From JALORV01 sp963724365 (GTDB taxonomy: Bacteria; Pseudomonadota; Gammaproteobacteria; Burkholderiales; Burkholderiaceae_F), in contig CAVRUR010000013.1 in assembly GCA_963724365.1 (NCBI GenBank), positions 62,001 through 126,000 of the forward strand: 64,000 nt of DNA. The letters run 5' to 3'. Below the pieces are notes generated by a model. It ran no database searches. It worked only from the letters and a program-made list of their open reading frames with translations, and was not told the DNA's origin. Shown in pieces: positions 48,108 through 58,860 of the stretch (the first letter of the stretch is position 1; each line of letters begins with the position of its first letter). A program made the position numbers and the translations under genes.

Positions 48108-49599
48108 TCAGGCCACCTTGCCTTCGGCACGCGTCATCAGAAAGTCCGCAATCAGCGGCACCGGCCGGCCCGTCGCGCCCTTCGCGTCGCCCGACACCGA
48201 CGCCGTGCCGGCGATGTCCATGTGCGCCCACTTGTACTTCTTCGCGAAGTGCGAAAGAAACAGCGCGGCGGTGATCGAACCCGCCGGCGGTCCGCCGAGG
48301 TTGCTCATGTCGGCGAAGTTGCTCTTCAGCTGGCCCTGGTAGTCGTCCCACATCGGCATTTGCCAGGCGCGGTCGCCCGAGTTGATGCCCGCCTTCAGCA
48401 GTTCGGCCGCCAGCGCGTCGTCGTTGGCGAACAGGCCGCTGGCATGGGCACCGAGGGCGATGACACAGGCCCCGGTCAGCGTGGCGAGGTCGATTACGCA
48501 GGCCGGATCGAAACGCTCCGCATAGGTCATCGCGTCGCACAGCACGAGGCGCCCTTCGGCGTCGGTGTTCAGGATCTCGATCGTGATGCCGGCCATCGAC
48601 TTGACGACGTCGCCCGGGCGGCAGGCGTTGCCGCCGGGCATGTTCTCGACGGCCATGACCAGCCCGATAAGATTGATCGGCAGGCCCAGCTTCGCCACGG
48701 TCCTGAAGATACCGATGACGCTGCCGCCACCGCTCATGTCGTACTTCATCTCGTCGAGGTTGGCGCCCGGCTTCAGCGACACGCCACCGGTGTCGAACGT
48801 CATGCCCTTGCCGACCAGCACGATCGGCTTGGCGCTGCCGCCCTTGCTGTACTTCATCACGATGAACTTGCAGGGCGAGTACGAGGCGCGGCCGACCGAC
48901 AGCGCCGAGTGCATGCCGAGCTTTTCCATGTCGGCGCGCTCGAGGATCTCGACGTCGAAGCCGAATTCCTTGCCGAGTTTCTGCGCGGTCTCGGCCATGT
49001 AGGCCGGTGTGCAGACATTGCCACCCAGGTTGCCGAGGTCCTTGGTCAGCGCCATGCCTTCGGCCATCGCCAGCCCGGCCTTGATTGCGCCTTCGAGTGC
49101 CGCCGTCGGTTCGCTCGCAACCACCAGCGTGACCGCGCTCGCGCCGCGCGCCGGTGGCTGCTTTGCGCGCGGCGCATCGAACTTGTAGGCACCGTCAGCG
49201 AGCAGCCGCGCCGCCTGCTGCAGGCGCCACGCCAGGGGTCGGTTCGGCAGGTCGACGTCGGCGAGCGTGACCGCGGCGTCTTTCGCCACTCCGCCGGCCA
49301 GCAGCCTTGGCAGTGGCCGAAACTGCGTCGCGGTAGGCCTTGTCGCTCAGGGCAGCCCGCTGGCCCAGACTAACCAGCAGCACGCGCTCAGCGGCCACGC
49401 CGGCCAGGTCCGGGAACAGCAGCGTCGAGCCGGCCTTCTCGTCGAGGTCACCTCGCTTGAGGGCCGCCGCGAGCTTGCCGCCGGCCGCCTGGTCGACCGC
49501 CTGCGCAGCAGGCAGCAGGGATCCATCGGCAAAGGCACCGACCACCAGCACGGCGGACTTCAGCGTGGCCGGTGCGGCGTTTGAAAGGGTGATCTTCAT
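48108..49599 (-). CDS. pepA: Leucyl aminopeptidase, M17 family, copy 1 (one frameshift)
   Basis: Zinc/manganese aminopeptidase removing N-terminal residues in the cytoplasm. The N-terminal domain starts MKITLSNAAPATLKSAVLVV; an extra base near 49305 precedes the intact catalytic part with KPIVLVGKGMTFDTGGVSLK, MKYDMSGGGSVIGIF, the signature NTDAEGRLVL and VIDLATLTGACVIALG. Metal and catalytic Lys/Asp/Glu/Arg residues are all present. Repaired length 496 aa. It lies directly downstream of the AbgT transporter. Confidence 0.92.
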
Positions 49600-49678
49600 G
49601 GGGTCGCTCCGAAATGACGAAAACCGCGAATGCCGAAGAGCGCGGACTGCCGCGCCGTTCGGTCTTGAACGAATCGCT

Positions 49679-51217
49679 CTAGATGCCCCAGGGCAGACCG
49701 ACGAGTTGCCAGGCCACCAGCAGGATCAGCCAGACGATGGCGATCGCAATCACGTACGGCAGCATCAGCGCGATCACCGTACCGACGCCGGCGTCCTTCA
49801 CGTACTTCTGGCAGAACACGACGATCATCGCGAAGTACGCATTGAGCGGCGTGATCGAATTCATCGGCGAGTCGCCGACGCGATAGGCCGCGAGCACGGC
49901 GTCCGGCGCCACGCCGAGCTTCATCAGCAGCGGCACGAAGATCGGCGCGAAGATCGCCCACTTCGGGATCGCGCCGGTGATGATCAGATCGAGGATCAGC
50001 ACGACGATGACGAAACCGATCATCAGCCACACGGCATCGAGGTTGGCCGCCTGCAGGATGTTGGCGAGCGAGATCGCCGCCAGCGGCGCCATGTTGGTGT
50101 AGTTGAAGTAGGCCAGGAACTGGCTGATGATCAGCAGCAGGAAGATCAGGCCGCTCAGGCTTGCGATCGACTTCTGCACGGCGTTGATCACGTCGACCGA
50201 TGTCTTCATCGTCTTGGCGCCGATGCCGTAGCCGATGCCGGCTGAGAGGAAGACCAGCGCGATCGTCACGATCAGGCTGTTCATGAACGGCGAGTTGCCG
50301 ATGATCGAGCCGGTCTCCGGGTTGCGCAGCGGCGCCCCCGACGGCAGCAACAGCAGCAGCGACAAAGGCGAGCGCGAGCGCCAGACCGACGCCGGCGAAC
50401 TTCAGGCCGCGATACTCGTCGGCCGACAGCACGTTCTCGCCCTCGACCACGTAGTCGCCGGTGTACTTGCCGAGCCGCGGTTCGACGATCCGGTTGTTGA
50501 CGAGCACGACCACGACCATCATCACGAGCACCGACGCGATCGAGAACCAGAGGTTCGACGCCAGGTCGATCGACTTGTTGGCGTCGATCAGGTGGATCGC
50601 ATCGTTGGTGATGCCGACCAGGATGCCGTCGACGGGCACGATCAGGATGTTGACCAGAAACACGCTGGCCACCGCCGCGAACGCCAGCGCAAGACCCGCC
50701 AGCGGATGCCGGCCGACGCTGATGAAGGCGGCTCCTGCCAGCGGTATCAGCACCAGATAGCCGGCATCGGCCGCGATGCTCGAGATGATGCCGACGAAGA
50801 CCAGGATCCAGGTGAGCGCCCAACTCGGCGAGATGATCACGAGCTTGCGGATCAGCGCCTTCACCAGCCCCGAGGCCTCGGCCACGCCGACGCCGACCAT
50901 CGCGACGATGATCACGCCGACCGCCTGGAAGTTCATGAAGTTCGTGACGACCCCGGTGAACATGAAGCGGATGCCGTCGGCCGTCAGCAGGCTGCGCGCT
51001 GCCGTCGTGACCGTATCTCGAGCTTGTGAGTTTCCGGGTTGATCACCTGATAGGTGATCGCCACGCCCATCAGGTAGAAGATGTGCGACAGCACGATCAC
51101 GAGGGCGATCAGGATCAGGAAGATCACGACCGGGTGCGGCACCTTGTTGCCGACCCGCTCGACGACGTCGAGGATCTTCTGCATCCCTCCCTTTTGTGCT
51201 TCTGTAGCCGCGGTCAT
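49679..51217 (-). CDS. AbgT-family transporter (frameshifts)
   Basis: About 510 aa after repair, with 9 or more membrane segments. ATG 51217: MTAATEAQKGGMQKILDVVE, then KVPHPVVIFLILIALVIVLS; after a shift near 51015 IRFMFTGVVTNFMNFQAVGV and GVAEASGLVKALIRKLVIIS; after one near 50365 a second half containing NSPFMNSLIVTIALVFLSAG, ISQFLAYFNYTNMAPLAAIS and VGDSPMNSITPLNAYFAMIV. The family imports p-aminobenzoyl-glutamate (AbgT) or exports sulfonamides (MtrF). The substrate is open; both neighbours are M17 aminopeptidases, not the usual M20 AbgA/AbgB. Confidence 0.88.
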
Positions 51218-51570
51218 GGACGGGCATCCTTTCGTTCTCATTTCTTGTAGGTACATCCGAGTCACATCACGCACGTACTGGCCACTCCGACCTCAAGCCG
51301 CGGATCGGGAACCCAGTTGCAGCGAGCGGGCCGGTCATTTAAGTCCACATCGGTGAATTCGGCAAGTCCACGCCTGCTGATATATCCTCTCGGATCGCGC
51401 AGCGTCGACGAGAGATTGCGAGAGTTTGTCGGCAGACGTGAACGAGATGGAAGTGCGGGCTTTGTAAGGGATCGGTCACACGCCGCATCCATGCTGGGCC
51501 CGAGCCGCTTCATGCACGTCGATCGTGCATTCTCTTGATCGAGACCCGGATACGACAAGGAGAAAGAACA
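51218..51570. other. Divergent intergenic region between abgT-like and second pepA-like gene
   Basis: 353 bases without an ORF I can support. Contains the perfect palindromic arms ATGCACG-TCGAT-CGTGCAT at 51512-51530, 40 bases before the second aminopeptidase start, and AAGGAGAAAG as its ribosome site. The region 51340-51400 is AT-richer (GATATATCC near 51378), the likely promoter zone. Confidence 0.5.
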
Positions 51571-53190
51571 ATGGCCAAGAAATCCCGTCATCGTGCTGGT
51601 TTCCATCCCGCGCCTTCGCTTGCGGAGGCAGCAAAGACCAAGGTCAGCGTCGCCCGCTCGGTGCCATCGAGCGCCACCGCGGTCGGTGTCGCCGTCGGAT
51701 CGAAGGGAGCGGTCCGCGACAGATCGGACTCGACCGCGACGCGCTCGCGGCCGCGGGTTTCGAGGGCAAGCTCGGCCAGACCCTTTTGATTCCAAAGGAC
51801 AAGCAGTCGGTCGTGATTGCAGTCGGCGTCGGCGATGCCGGCCTCGATGTCGCCAAGTTGCGTGATGCGGCCGCCGCGTTCGCACGAGCCGCGTCCCGGC
51901 AGTCGCATCTGGCGACCGGTCTTGCGGATGTCGCCAGCGGCGTCGCGCCGGCGGCCGCTGCGCAGGCCGTCACCGAAGGCGTGCTGCTCGCGCGCTACCG
52001 CTACGAGCAGTTGAAGAGCAAGAAGACCGACGTGCCCGCTCGAGCAGCTCACGCTGGTGACGACGCGCCGAGCGCGCGAAGGCGGAAACAGCGGGCGCGC
52101 AGACACGGCCAGACGATGGCTTCGGCCGCGATGCTCGCGCGCGACCTGGCCAACGCACCGGCCAAGGAACTGCCGGCCACGCGCATGGCCGAAATCGCGG
52201 AGGAAGTAGCGCGCGCTCGCGGACTGCAGGTCGAGGTGTTCGGCAAGGCCGACCTCGAGAAAATGGGTTGCGGCGGCATCCTCGGCGTCAATGCCGGCAG
52301 CACCGAGCCGCCGCGCATGGTCAAGCTCACCTACAAGCCGAAAGGCGGCAAGGGCAAGTCAGGCCACCTCGCGATGGTCGGCAAGGGCATCATGTACGAC
52401 TCCGGTGGTATCAACCTGAAGCCGGCGCAGGGCATGCAACTGTTCATGAAGATGGACATGGCAGGCGCGGCGGCCGTGCTCGGTGCGATGTCGGTGCTGC
52501 GCGACCTCAACTGCCCGAACACCGTCACCGCCTTTCTGATGTGCACCGACAACATGCCGTCGGGTTCGGCCACGAAGATGGGCGACGTGCTCACCCATCG
52601 CAACGGCAAGACGGTCGAGATCCACAACACCGACGCCGAGGGCCGTCTGATCCTCGCCGACGGACTGGCGCTGGCGGCGGAACTGAAGCCTGACGCGATC
52701 ATCAACATCGGCACGCTGACCGGTGCGATCCTGGCCGCGCTCGGCGAACTGCTGACCGGCGTGTTCTCGAACCACGATGGCTTCGTCGACCAGGTGAAGG
52801 CCTCGGCCGCTCGCACCGACGAAACGATCTGGCAGATGCCGCTCGACCGACGCTACCGCAAGCAGATCGACTCGGCCATCGCCGACCTGCGCAACATGGG
52901 CGACGCGCAGCCCGGCTCGATCACCGCGGCGCTCTACCTCGAGGAGTTCGTCGACGGCATTCCGTGGACGCACTTCGACATCTGCGGAACGATGAAGTCC
53001 GACGCCGACGATTCGTGGCGTTCGAGCGGAGCGACCGGCGTCTGCTGCGCGCCTGCTCGCCGATCTCGCGGTCAATTTCGCCGCACCGAAGAGCGCGCTG
53101 GTTGTTCTTTCCCGGTCGCGGATCGCACTCTTGCGGGGTGATCCGCGACTGACGGTACGGATTGCCGCGAGTCTGGCAATCTCTCAGTAG
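51571..53190 (+). CDS. Leucyl aminopeptidase, M17 family, copy 2 (frameshifts)
   Basis: Second M17 enzyme, divergent from AbgT. ATG 51571 follows AAGGAGAAAGAACA. The N-terminal domain shows LDRDALAAAGFEGKLGQTLL and VVIAVGVGDAGLDVAKLRDA; the catalytic domain shows LAMVGKGIMYDSGGINLKPA, FMKMDMAGAAAVLGAM, NTDAEGRLILADGLALAAEL and IINIGTLTGAILAALGELLT. Shifts near 51710, 52040 and 53045. The end is unclear: after LLADLAVNFAAPK, where family members stop, the frame continues to 53190 (unshifted frame stops at 53141). About 530 aa. Only distantly like copy 1. Confidence 0.87.
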
Positions 53191-53262
53191 AAACTTGGCG
53201 AGCCGGGTTGTGCGAGCATCGGGCTACTTCGATCAGCCTTCATCCAACGACGGGCATTCATC

Positions 53263-55070
53263 GTGAACGATATCTACATACTTTTTCTGATCATCGCGGC
53301 GGTAATCGTGCTGTTCGTCACGGAAAAAGTGCCGGTCGTCATTGTTGCTCTCGGCACCGCGCTCGCGCTGTACTTCACCGGCATCCTCGACCATCAACCA
53401 GGCACTCGCCGGGCTCGGCGACACGACGACGATCTTCATCGCGTCGCTGTTCGTGGTCAGCGCGGGACTCGAAGTCACGGGCGTCACCGCATGGGCCGGG
53501 CAGTTGCTGATCTACGAAGGCAGGTGACAGCCGCGTCCGCCAGATCGTGCTGATCATGCTGCTGTGCTCGGTGCTGACTGCGCTGATCAGCCTCAACGGT
53601 CGGTCGCGGCGCTGCTGCCGGTGGTCGTCGTGATGGCGGTGCAACTCAAGCGCTCGCCCTCGCAGTTGCTGATGCCGATGGTGTTCGCCTCGCATGCCGG
53701 GTCGATCCTGGCACTGACAGGCTCGCCGGTGAACGTACTCGTATCCGAAGCGGCGGCCTACGCGGGCACCGGCAATTTCGGTTTCTTCGAGTACGCGATT
53801 GCCGGAGTGCCGTTGCTGATCGGGACGATGGTGATTCTCGTAGTGCTCGGTCCGAAGCTGTTGCCGACGCGCAGCGGTGCCTCGCTGCCGACCGACCTTT
53901 CCAAACATGCGCGCACGCTCGTCGAGCAGTACCGTTTCGACAGCGGCGTCTTTCAGCTGGGCATTCACGAGGGTTCGCCGCTGATCGGCACAGCCCTGGA
54001 CTCGATCGATCTGAGTGGCTACGCGGGTCTGAGCCTCATCGGTGCGCACACAGATACGCACCGGCCACTGACGCGCCCGACGCTGGCTGCCGGCGACATG
54101 CTGCTGGTGCGCGGTGACGCTGAGGCCGCCGCGAGCCTCGCAAACAACCATGCAGCTCGGTTTCGGTCCGGACGATGAGAAAGGCAATGCGACGGATGTG
54201 CTCTTCAATCGCTCCTCGGGTCTGGCTGAGGTGGTAATTCCACCGCGCTCGGCGCTCGTCGGGCAGGAGATGTTTCCCGGCATGGTGACCGAAAGCGGCG
54301 ATCTTCTGATTCTTGCTGTGCAGCGGGGAGGCGAGGAGCTACCTGGCAAGACTGCGCTCGAGGTCGGCGACACGATGCTGCTGCAGGGCACCTGGTCGGC
54401 ACTCGACAAGCGCCTCGCCGATCCGGAAGTTCTGGTCGTCAACTCGCCTGACGTCGTGCGCCGTCAGGCGGTGCCGATGGGCAACGGCGCGAAGACGGCG
54501 ATCGCGATCCTCGTGGCCATGGTTCTCGCACTGGCAACGGGCATCGTGCCGGCGGCAATCGCCGGTCTCGTCGCGGCGTTCCTGATGGTGCTGCTGCGCG
54601 TGCTGACCGTAGACCAGGCCTACCGCTCGGTCAACTGGACCACGGTGATCCTGGTTGGTGCGATGACACCACTGTCGGCCGCAATGTCCGAGACCGGTGC
54701 TGCGCAGTTGCTGGCCGACAAGCTGGTCGCGGTGGTGGGTGATGCCGGTCCCTACGCACTACTTGCGGGTCTTTTCATACTGACCGCGATCATGGGCCAA
54801 CTCATCAGCAACACCGCCACCGCACTGATCATCATCCCGATCGCGGTCGCGGCTGCGATCGAAGTCGGCATTTCGCCCCGCCCGGTGTTGATGAGTGTCT
54901 GCGTGGCGGCGGCCGCGTCGTTCCTGACTCCGGTCGCCACGCCGGTGAACCTGATGATCATGGGACCCGCCGGCTACAAGTTCGGCGACTACTGGAAGCT
55001 TGGCATCGTCTGCATGGCATGGTTCTTTGTGATCGCGGTGTTCTACGTGCCGATGGTCTGGAGTTTCTGA
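53263..55070 (+). CDS. SLC13/CitT-type transporter with internal RCK_C domains (frameshifts)
   Basis: About 600 aa after repair. GTG 53263: MNDIYILFLIIAAVIVLFVT starts the membrane part; shifts near 53390, 53525, 53600 and 54150. Membrane motifs VFASHAGSILALTGSPVNVL and ISNTATALIIIPIAVAAAIE are the paired SNT-like motifs of the DASS/SLC13 family. Between the halves lie two TrkA-C (RCK_C) domains, HEGSPLIGTALDSIDLSGYA and VIPPRSALVGQEMFPGMVTE with GDTMLLQGTWSALDKR. Transports anions such as dicarboxylates or sulfate; the substrate is not visible. Confidence 0.85.
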
Positions 55071-55101
55071 GGTCCGCGTCCACCGTGAATGTCGCGGCGA
55101 C

Positions 55102-55653
55102 ATGAGCGCCATCGCCGCGACACGGCACTGGCTCGAACACGCCGTCATTGGCCTGAATCTCTGCCCGTTTGCACGGGCAGTACACGTGAAGGAGCAGATT
55201 CGCTGGGTCGAAAGCGAGGCCCGCGACACGCAGGCCCTGCTCGACGACCTGGTGCGTGAACTGCAATTCCTGGCGGCCGCCGATCCCGAGACGGTGGACA
55301 CGACGCTGCTGATCCACCCGCTCGTGCTGACCGAATTCCTCGACTACAACGACTTCCTCGATGTGGCCGACGCCGCCATCGAGGAACTGGGCTACGCCGG
55401 CGTCCTGCAGGTCGCCAGCTTCCACCCCGACTACCGGTTCGATGGCACGGCCGCCGACGATGTGAGCAACTTCAGCAATCGCTCGCCCCACCCCATGCTC
55501 CACCTGCTGCGCGAAGACAGCATCGCACGCGCCGTGGCCGCATACCCTGATGCCGCGGCCATCTATGAACGCAATGTCGAAACGCTGAACCGACTCGGCA
55601 CCGATGGCTGGCACAGGTTGATGTCGAGCGCGGGTCGTCGGCCAGAGGAGTAG
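55102..55653 (+). CDS. DUF1415 family protein
   Basis: A 183-aa intact cytoplasmic protein: ATRHWLEHAVIGLNLCPFAR at the start, TTLLIHPLVLTEFLDYNDFL, LQVASFHPDYRFDGTAADDV and NRSPHPMLHLLREDSIARAV are the family motifs. Conserved Cys and His residues, but no known activity. It follows the SLC13-like gene by 31 bases. Confidence 0.88.
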   Translation: MSAIAATRHWLEHAVIGLNLCPFARAVHVKEQIRWVESEARDTQALLDDLVRELQFLAAADPETVDTTLLIHPLVLTEFLDYNDFLDVADAAIEELGYAGVLQVASFHPDYRFDGTAADDVSNFSNRSPHPMLHLLREDSIARAVAAYPDAAAIYERNVETLNRLGTDGWHRLMSSAGRRPEE

Positions 55654-55982
55654 ACACATCCTTGCCGGATTGGACTCTGGACCAACGCCGATCGACAATT
55701 CCCTTCGGCTCGACGGCCGAACCGGCGACACCAGCTCACATGGAATTGCAGGAACTTGGACCGTGGGACCTTCCAGGTGACGCTGGGTCGAGGACGCTTC
55801 GACTGCTCCATTCATGCTTACCCGTAGCGGGTTTTTCCCTACTTGAAGCGGAAGTGCTGCTATCGTTCGTAGCCCGCCGCCCGTAACACCGGAAGTTACA
55901 GGGTGAGCCGCAACCGCTTGTCGTCGCATCTGCAAGTCAAGAAGTCTCGAACAGTCGCAATCAGCGCGAAGGGAAGGTAAAT
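55654..55982. other. Upstream region of the sulfatase gene
   Basis: 329 bases without a supported ORF. ACCCG-TAG-CGGGT followed by TTTTT (55820-55836) resembles a small intrinsic terminator for the preceding gene; GTAAC-ACCGGAA-GTTAC (55883-55899) resembles an operator for the sulfatase. GGGAAGG lies 8 bases before ATG 55983. Confidence 0.45.
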
Positions 55983-57593
55983 ATGAGTCTGAAGCGCGTA
56001 TTGATCACGGTCTTTACCTGTAGTGCCGTTGCCGTCGGCGTTACTGCGCCCGCGCTTGCACAGGCGCCGGCGAAGAAACCGAACATCATCATGATCATGG
56101 GCGACGACATCGGCTGGGCCAACATCGGCGCCTACAACCAGGGCGTCATGTCGATGCGGACGCCGAATCTCGACCGGCTCGCGGCCGAGGGCATGCGCTT
56201 CACCGACTATTACGCGGAAGCGAGCTGCACGGCGGGCCGCGCCAACTTCATCACGGGCGAGTTGCCCATCCGCACCGGACTCACGACCGTGGGTCAGGCC
56301 GGTTCGCCGATCGGCATGCCGGCGCAGGCGCCGACAATCGCGACCGCATTGAAGTCGATGGGCTACGCCACTGGCCAGTTCGGCAAGAATCACCTCGGCG
56401 ACCTGAACAAGTTCTTGCCTACGCTGCATGGCTTCGACGAGTTCTACGGCTACCTCTATCACCTCGACGCGATGGAGGATCCCTGCCACCCGAACTACCC
56501 GCAAAAGCTGCGGGCACAAGTGGGTCCGCGCAACATGGTCCATTCGTGGGCGACCACCGTTGACGATCCGACCGTACAGCCGCGTTGGGGTGCAATCGGC
56601 AAACAGAAGATCGAAGACGCCGGTGAACTCTGTCCCAAGCGGATGGAGACCATCGACGACGAGATCCTCGACAACGCACTCAAGTTCCTCGACAAGGCGC
56701 GCAAGGACGGCAAGCCATTTTTCCTCTGGCTCAATCCGACGCGGATGCACGTCGTCACACACCTTTCGCCGAAGTACAACGGGCTGCGCAACTCGGACAA
56801 CAACTGGACCATCCAGGAAGCCGGCATGGCGCAGATCGACGACATCGTTGGCTCGGTCATGAAGTACCTGAAGGACAACGATCTCGAAGGCGACACGATC
56901 ATCGGTTTCACGACCGACAACGGCGCCGAGAACTTCACCTGGCCCGACGGCGGCCAGACGCCGTTCGCGGGCGGCAAGGGAACGGCGCTCGAGGGCGGCT
57001 TCCGCGTGCCGATGATCGTGCGCTGGCCCGGCAAGGTGCCGGCAGGCAAGGTCGAGAACGGCATCATGTCCGGGCTGGACTGGTTCCCGACGCTCGTCGC
57101 GGCGGCCGGCAACCCCAACATCACCGCCGAACTGCTGAAGGGCAAGCAGCTGGGCGACAAGTCGTACAAGGTGCACCTGGACGGCTACAACCAGACGGAC
57201 CTGATTACCGGCAAGGGTCCCTCGGCGCGCAACGAGATCCTCTACTTCACCGAGGGCACGCTGTCCGCGGTCCGGATCAACGACTTCAAGTATCGCTTCA
57301 CCGATCAGCCCGGCGGCTGGCTGGGCGGCACGGTCAAGGTCGACTGGCCCATCCTGACCAACCTGCGTTCCGATCCGTATGAGCGCACCGGCATGCCGAG
57401 TGGCGCGCAGGGGTCGCTCGCCTATTACAACTGGTTCGTCTTCGAGTTCTGGCGCTTCCAGTTCGTGCAGCAGGAAGTCGCCAAGGTCGCGCAGACTGCG
57501 ATCGAGTTCCCGCCGATGCAGCCGGGCGCGAGTTTCAATCTCGAGGCCGTGAAAGCGCAGATCGAGAAGGCGCGGGCCGCGCACGGTCAGTAG
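55983..57593 (+). CDS. Exported arylsulfatase-type sulfatase
   Basis: A 536-aa periplasmic or secreted type I sulfatase with a signal peptide (MSLKRVLITVFTCSAVAVGV ... APALAQ). The metal/active site is complete: IIMIMGDDIGWANIG, SCTAGRANFITG (C-x-A-x-R, the Cys that must become formylglycine), TGQFGKNHLGD, LNPTRMHVVTH and FTTDNGAENF. The frame is intact. The Cys type needs FGE or an anaerobic maturase, neither found in this window. Substrate (aryl or carbohydrate sulfate) unknown. It forms a monocistronic unit with its own terminator. Confidence 0.9.
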   Translation: MSLKRVLITVFTCSAVAVGVTAPALAQAPAKKPNIIMIMGDDIGWANIGAYNQGVMSMRTPNLDRLAAEGMRFTDYYAEASCTAGRANFITGELPIRTGLTTVGQAGSPIGMPAQAPTIATALKSMGYATGQFGKNHLGDLNKFLPTLHGFDEFYGYLYHLDAMEDPCHPNYPQKLRAQVGPRNMVHSWATTVDDPTVQPRWGAIGKQKIEDAGELCPKRMETIDDEILDNALKFLDKARKDGKPFFLWLNPTRMHVVTHLSPKYNGLRNSDNNWTIQEAGMAQIDDIVGSVMKYLKDNDLEGDTIIGFTTDNGAENFTWPDGGQTPFAGGKGTALEGGFRVPMIVRWPGKVPAGKVENGIMSGLDWFPTLVAAAGNPNITAELLKGKQLGDKSYKVHLDGYNQTDLITGKGPSARNEILYFTEGTLSAVRINDFKYRFTDQPGGWLGGTVKVDWPILTNLRSDPYERTGMPSGAQGSLAYYNWFVFEFWRFQFVQQEVAKVAQTAIEFPPMQPGASFNLEAVKAQIEKARAAHGQ

Positions 57594-57608
57594 TGACGGC
57601 AGTCATTG

Positions 57609-57643
57609 AACGGGCGGCTCGCTCTGGCCGCCCGTTTTCTTTC
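57609..57643 (+). terminator. Intrinsic terminator after the sulfatase gene
   Basis: Stem AACGGGCGGC / GCCGCCCGTT with loop TCGCTCTG, followed by TTCTTTC; 16 bases after the stop codon. Confidence 0.85.
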
Positions 57644-57789
57644 CCCCACCGGTCGATGGCCGAGTACGTGTTACGGGTGCGCGGTGAAGCCGATCCAGAG
57701 CAAACGCAAAGTCGATCGGTTCCGGCGTAATGCATCGGGCGCCATCCGCAGTCAGCGCCGAGTCGATAGGCAACTCAACAAGGATTGAA

Positions 57790-58659
57790 ATGAACTTCTT
57801 CAAAGGCGGGCCGGTACTCGCCATTGCGATCTCGCTGTTTGCCCTTGCAGCGTGCAGTCCAAAACCTGCTGATCAGGCTTCCAAGGGCCCGGTGGCAGCC
57901 ACGGTGAACGGAAAGCCGATCAGCCAGCGAACTGTCGACATGATCGTCAAGCAAGGCGCGAGTACAGGTCGGCCGGATACGCCTGAAGTGCGTAAAGGGA
58001 TCATCGAACAGATTGCCCTGCAAATGGTGGTCGCGGAGGAGGCAGTCAAGAAAGGGTTGGACAAAACTCCCGAGGTCACGGAGCAGTTCGACACGATCAA
58101 GCAATCCGTCCTTGCCAATGCGTACGTCGAGGACTTCATCAAGAACAATCCGGTCAGCGATGACATGGTGAAGGCGGAATACGAGCGCATCAAGGCGACA
58201 GTCACCGGTACGGAATACAAGGCGCGCCACATCCTCGTGGAGACTGAATCCGAAGCCAAGGACATCATCGCCAAACTCAAGAAGGATGCGGGCGCATTTG
58301 CGAAACTGGCGATGGAGAAGTCGAAGGACTCAGGCTCCAAGGCCCGGGGCGGCGAGCTGGGATGGTTCGATCCAAGAAGAATGGTTCCGGAATTCGGCGC
58401 GGCCGTGAGCGCGCTGGAAAAGGGCAAGTTCACCGACGCGCCGGTCAAGACCCAGTACGGGTATCACGTCATCCTGCTGGAAGACTCGCGGAAGATCGAG
58501 GCGCCCCCGCTGGAAGACGTCAAGCCCCAGATCAGCCAGCAGCTTCAGCAGCAAAACGTGAAGAAGCAACTGGACGCGCTCAAGGCGACGGCGAAGGTCG
58601 AAGTCGCTGGCACTCAGGCTCCGGCACCGTCGACACCCGATGCTCCGGCAGCAAAGTGA
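57790..58659 (+). CDS. Parvulin-type peptidyl-prolyl isomerase lipoprotein (PpiC/PrsA-like)
   Basis: A 289-aa lipoprotein. ATG 57790 gives MNFFKGGPVLAIAISLFALA with lipobox LAAC (Cys22). N-terminal SurA-like helices (VNGKPISQRTVDMIVKQGAS, VRKGIIEQIALQMVVAEEAV), a parvulin domain at about 150-245 (YKARHILVETESEAKDIIAK, GGELGWFDPRRMVPEFGAAV, KTQYGYHVILLEDSR) and an Ala/Pro-rich end. Assists folding of exported proteins at a membrane. Intact. Similar to PrsA/SurA helpers. Confidence 0.9.
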   Translation: MNFFKGGPVLAIAISLFALAACSPKPADQASKGPVAATVNGKPISQRTVDMIVKQGASTGRPDTPEVRKGIIEQIALQMVVAEEAVKKGLDKTPEVTEQFDTIKQSVLANAYVEDFIKNNPVSDDMVKAEYERIKATVTGTEYKARHILVETESEAKDIIAKLKKDAGAFAKLAMEKSKDSGSKARGGELGWFDPRRMVPEFGAAVSALEKGKFTDAPVKTQYGYHVILLEDSRKIEAPPLEDVKPQISQQLQQQNVKKQLDALKATAKVEVAGTQAPAPSTPDAPAAK

Positions 58660-58773
58660 ACGGCCCGTTCTCGTGCAGCGCGGAGTTGCCGAGACCGATG
58701 CTGAATGACACTACGTTCGTAGAAGTGCTTCAGGACTGACGCGAAGGCAGAGCCAGACCGATTTCGGCGACTG

Positions 58774-58797
58774 CTGACGACGGCTTGCGGTCGTCAG
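58774..58797. terminator. Perfect hairpin between convergent parvulin and antiporter genes
   Basis: CTGACGAC-GGCTTGCG-GTCGTCAG, 8-base perfect stem, in the gap between the parvulin stop (58659) and the antiporter stop (58861). No T tract on either strand, so its termination value is uncertain. Confidence 0.4.
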
Positions 58798-58860
58798 TCG
58801 ATCCGCGGTGATCCAGGAATCTGCCGCTCTCCTGCCCTGTACGGTTCAGGGCCACCTCGC

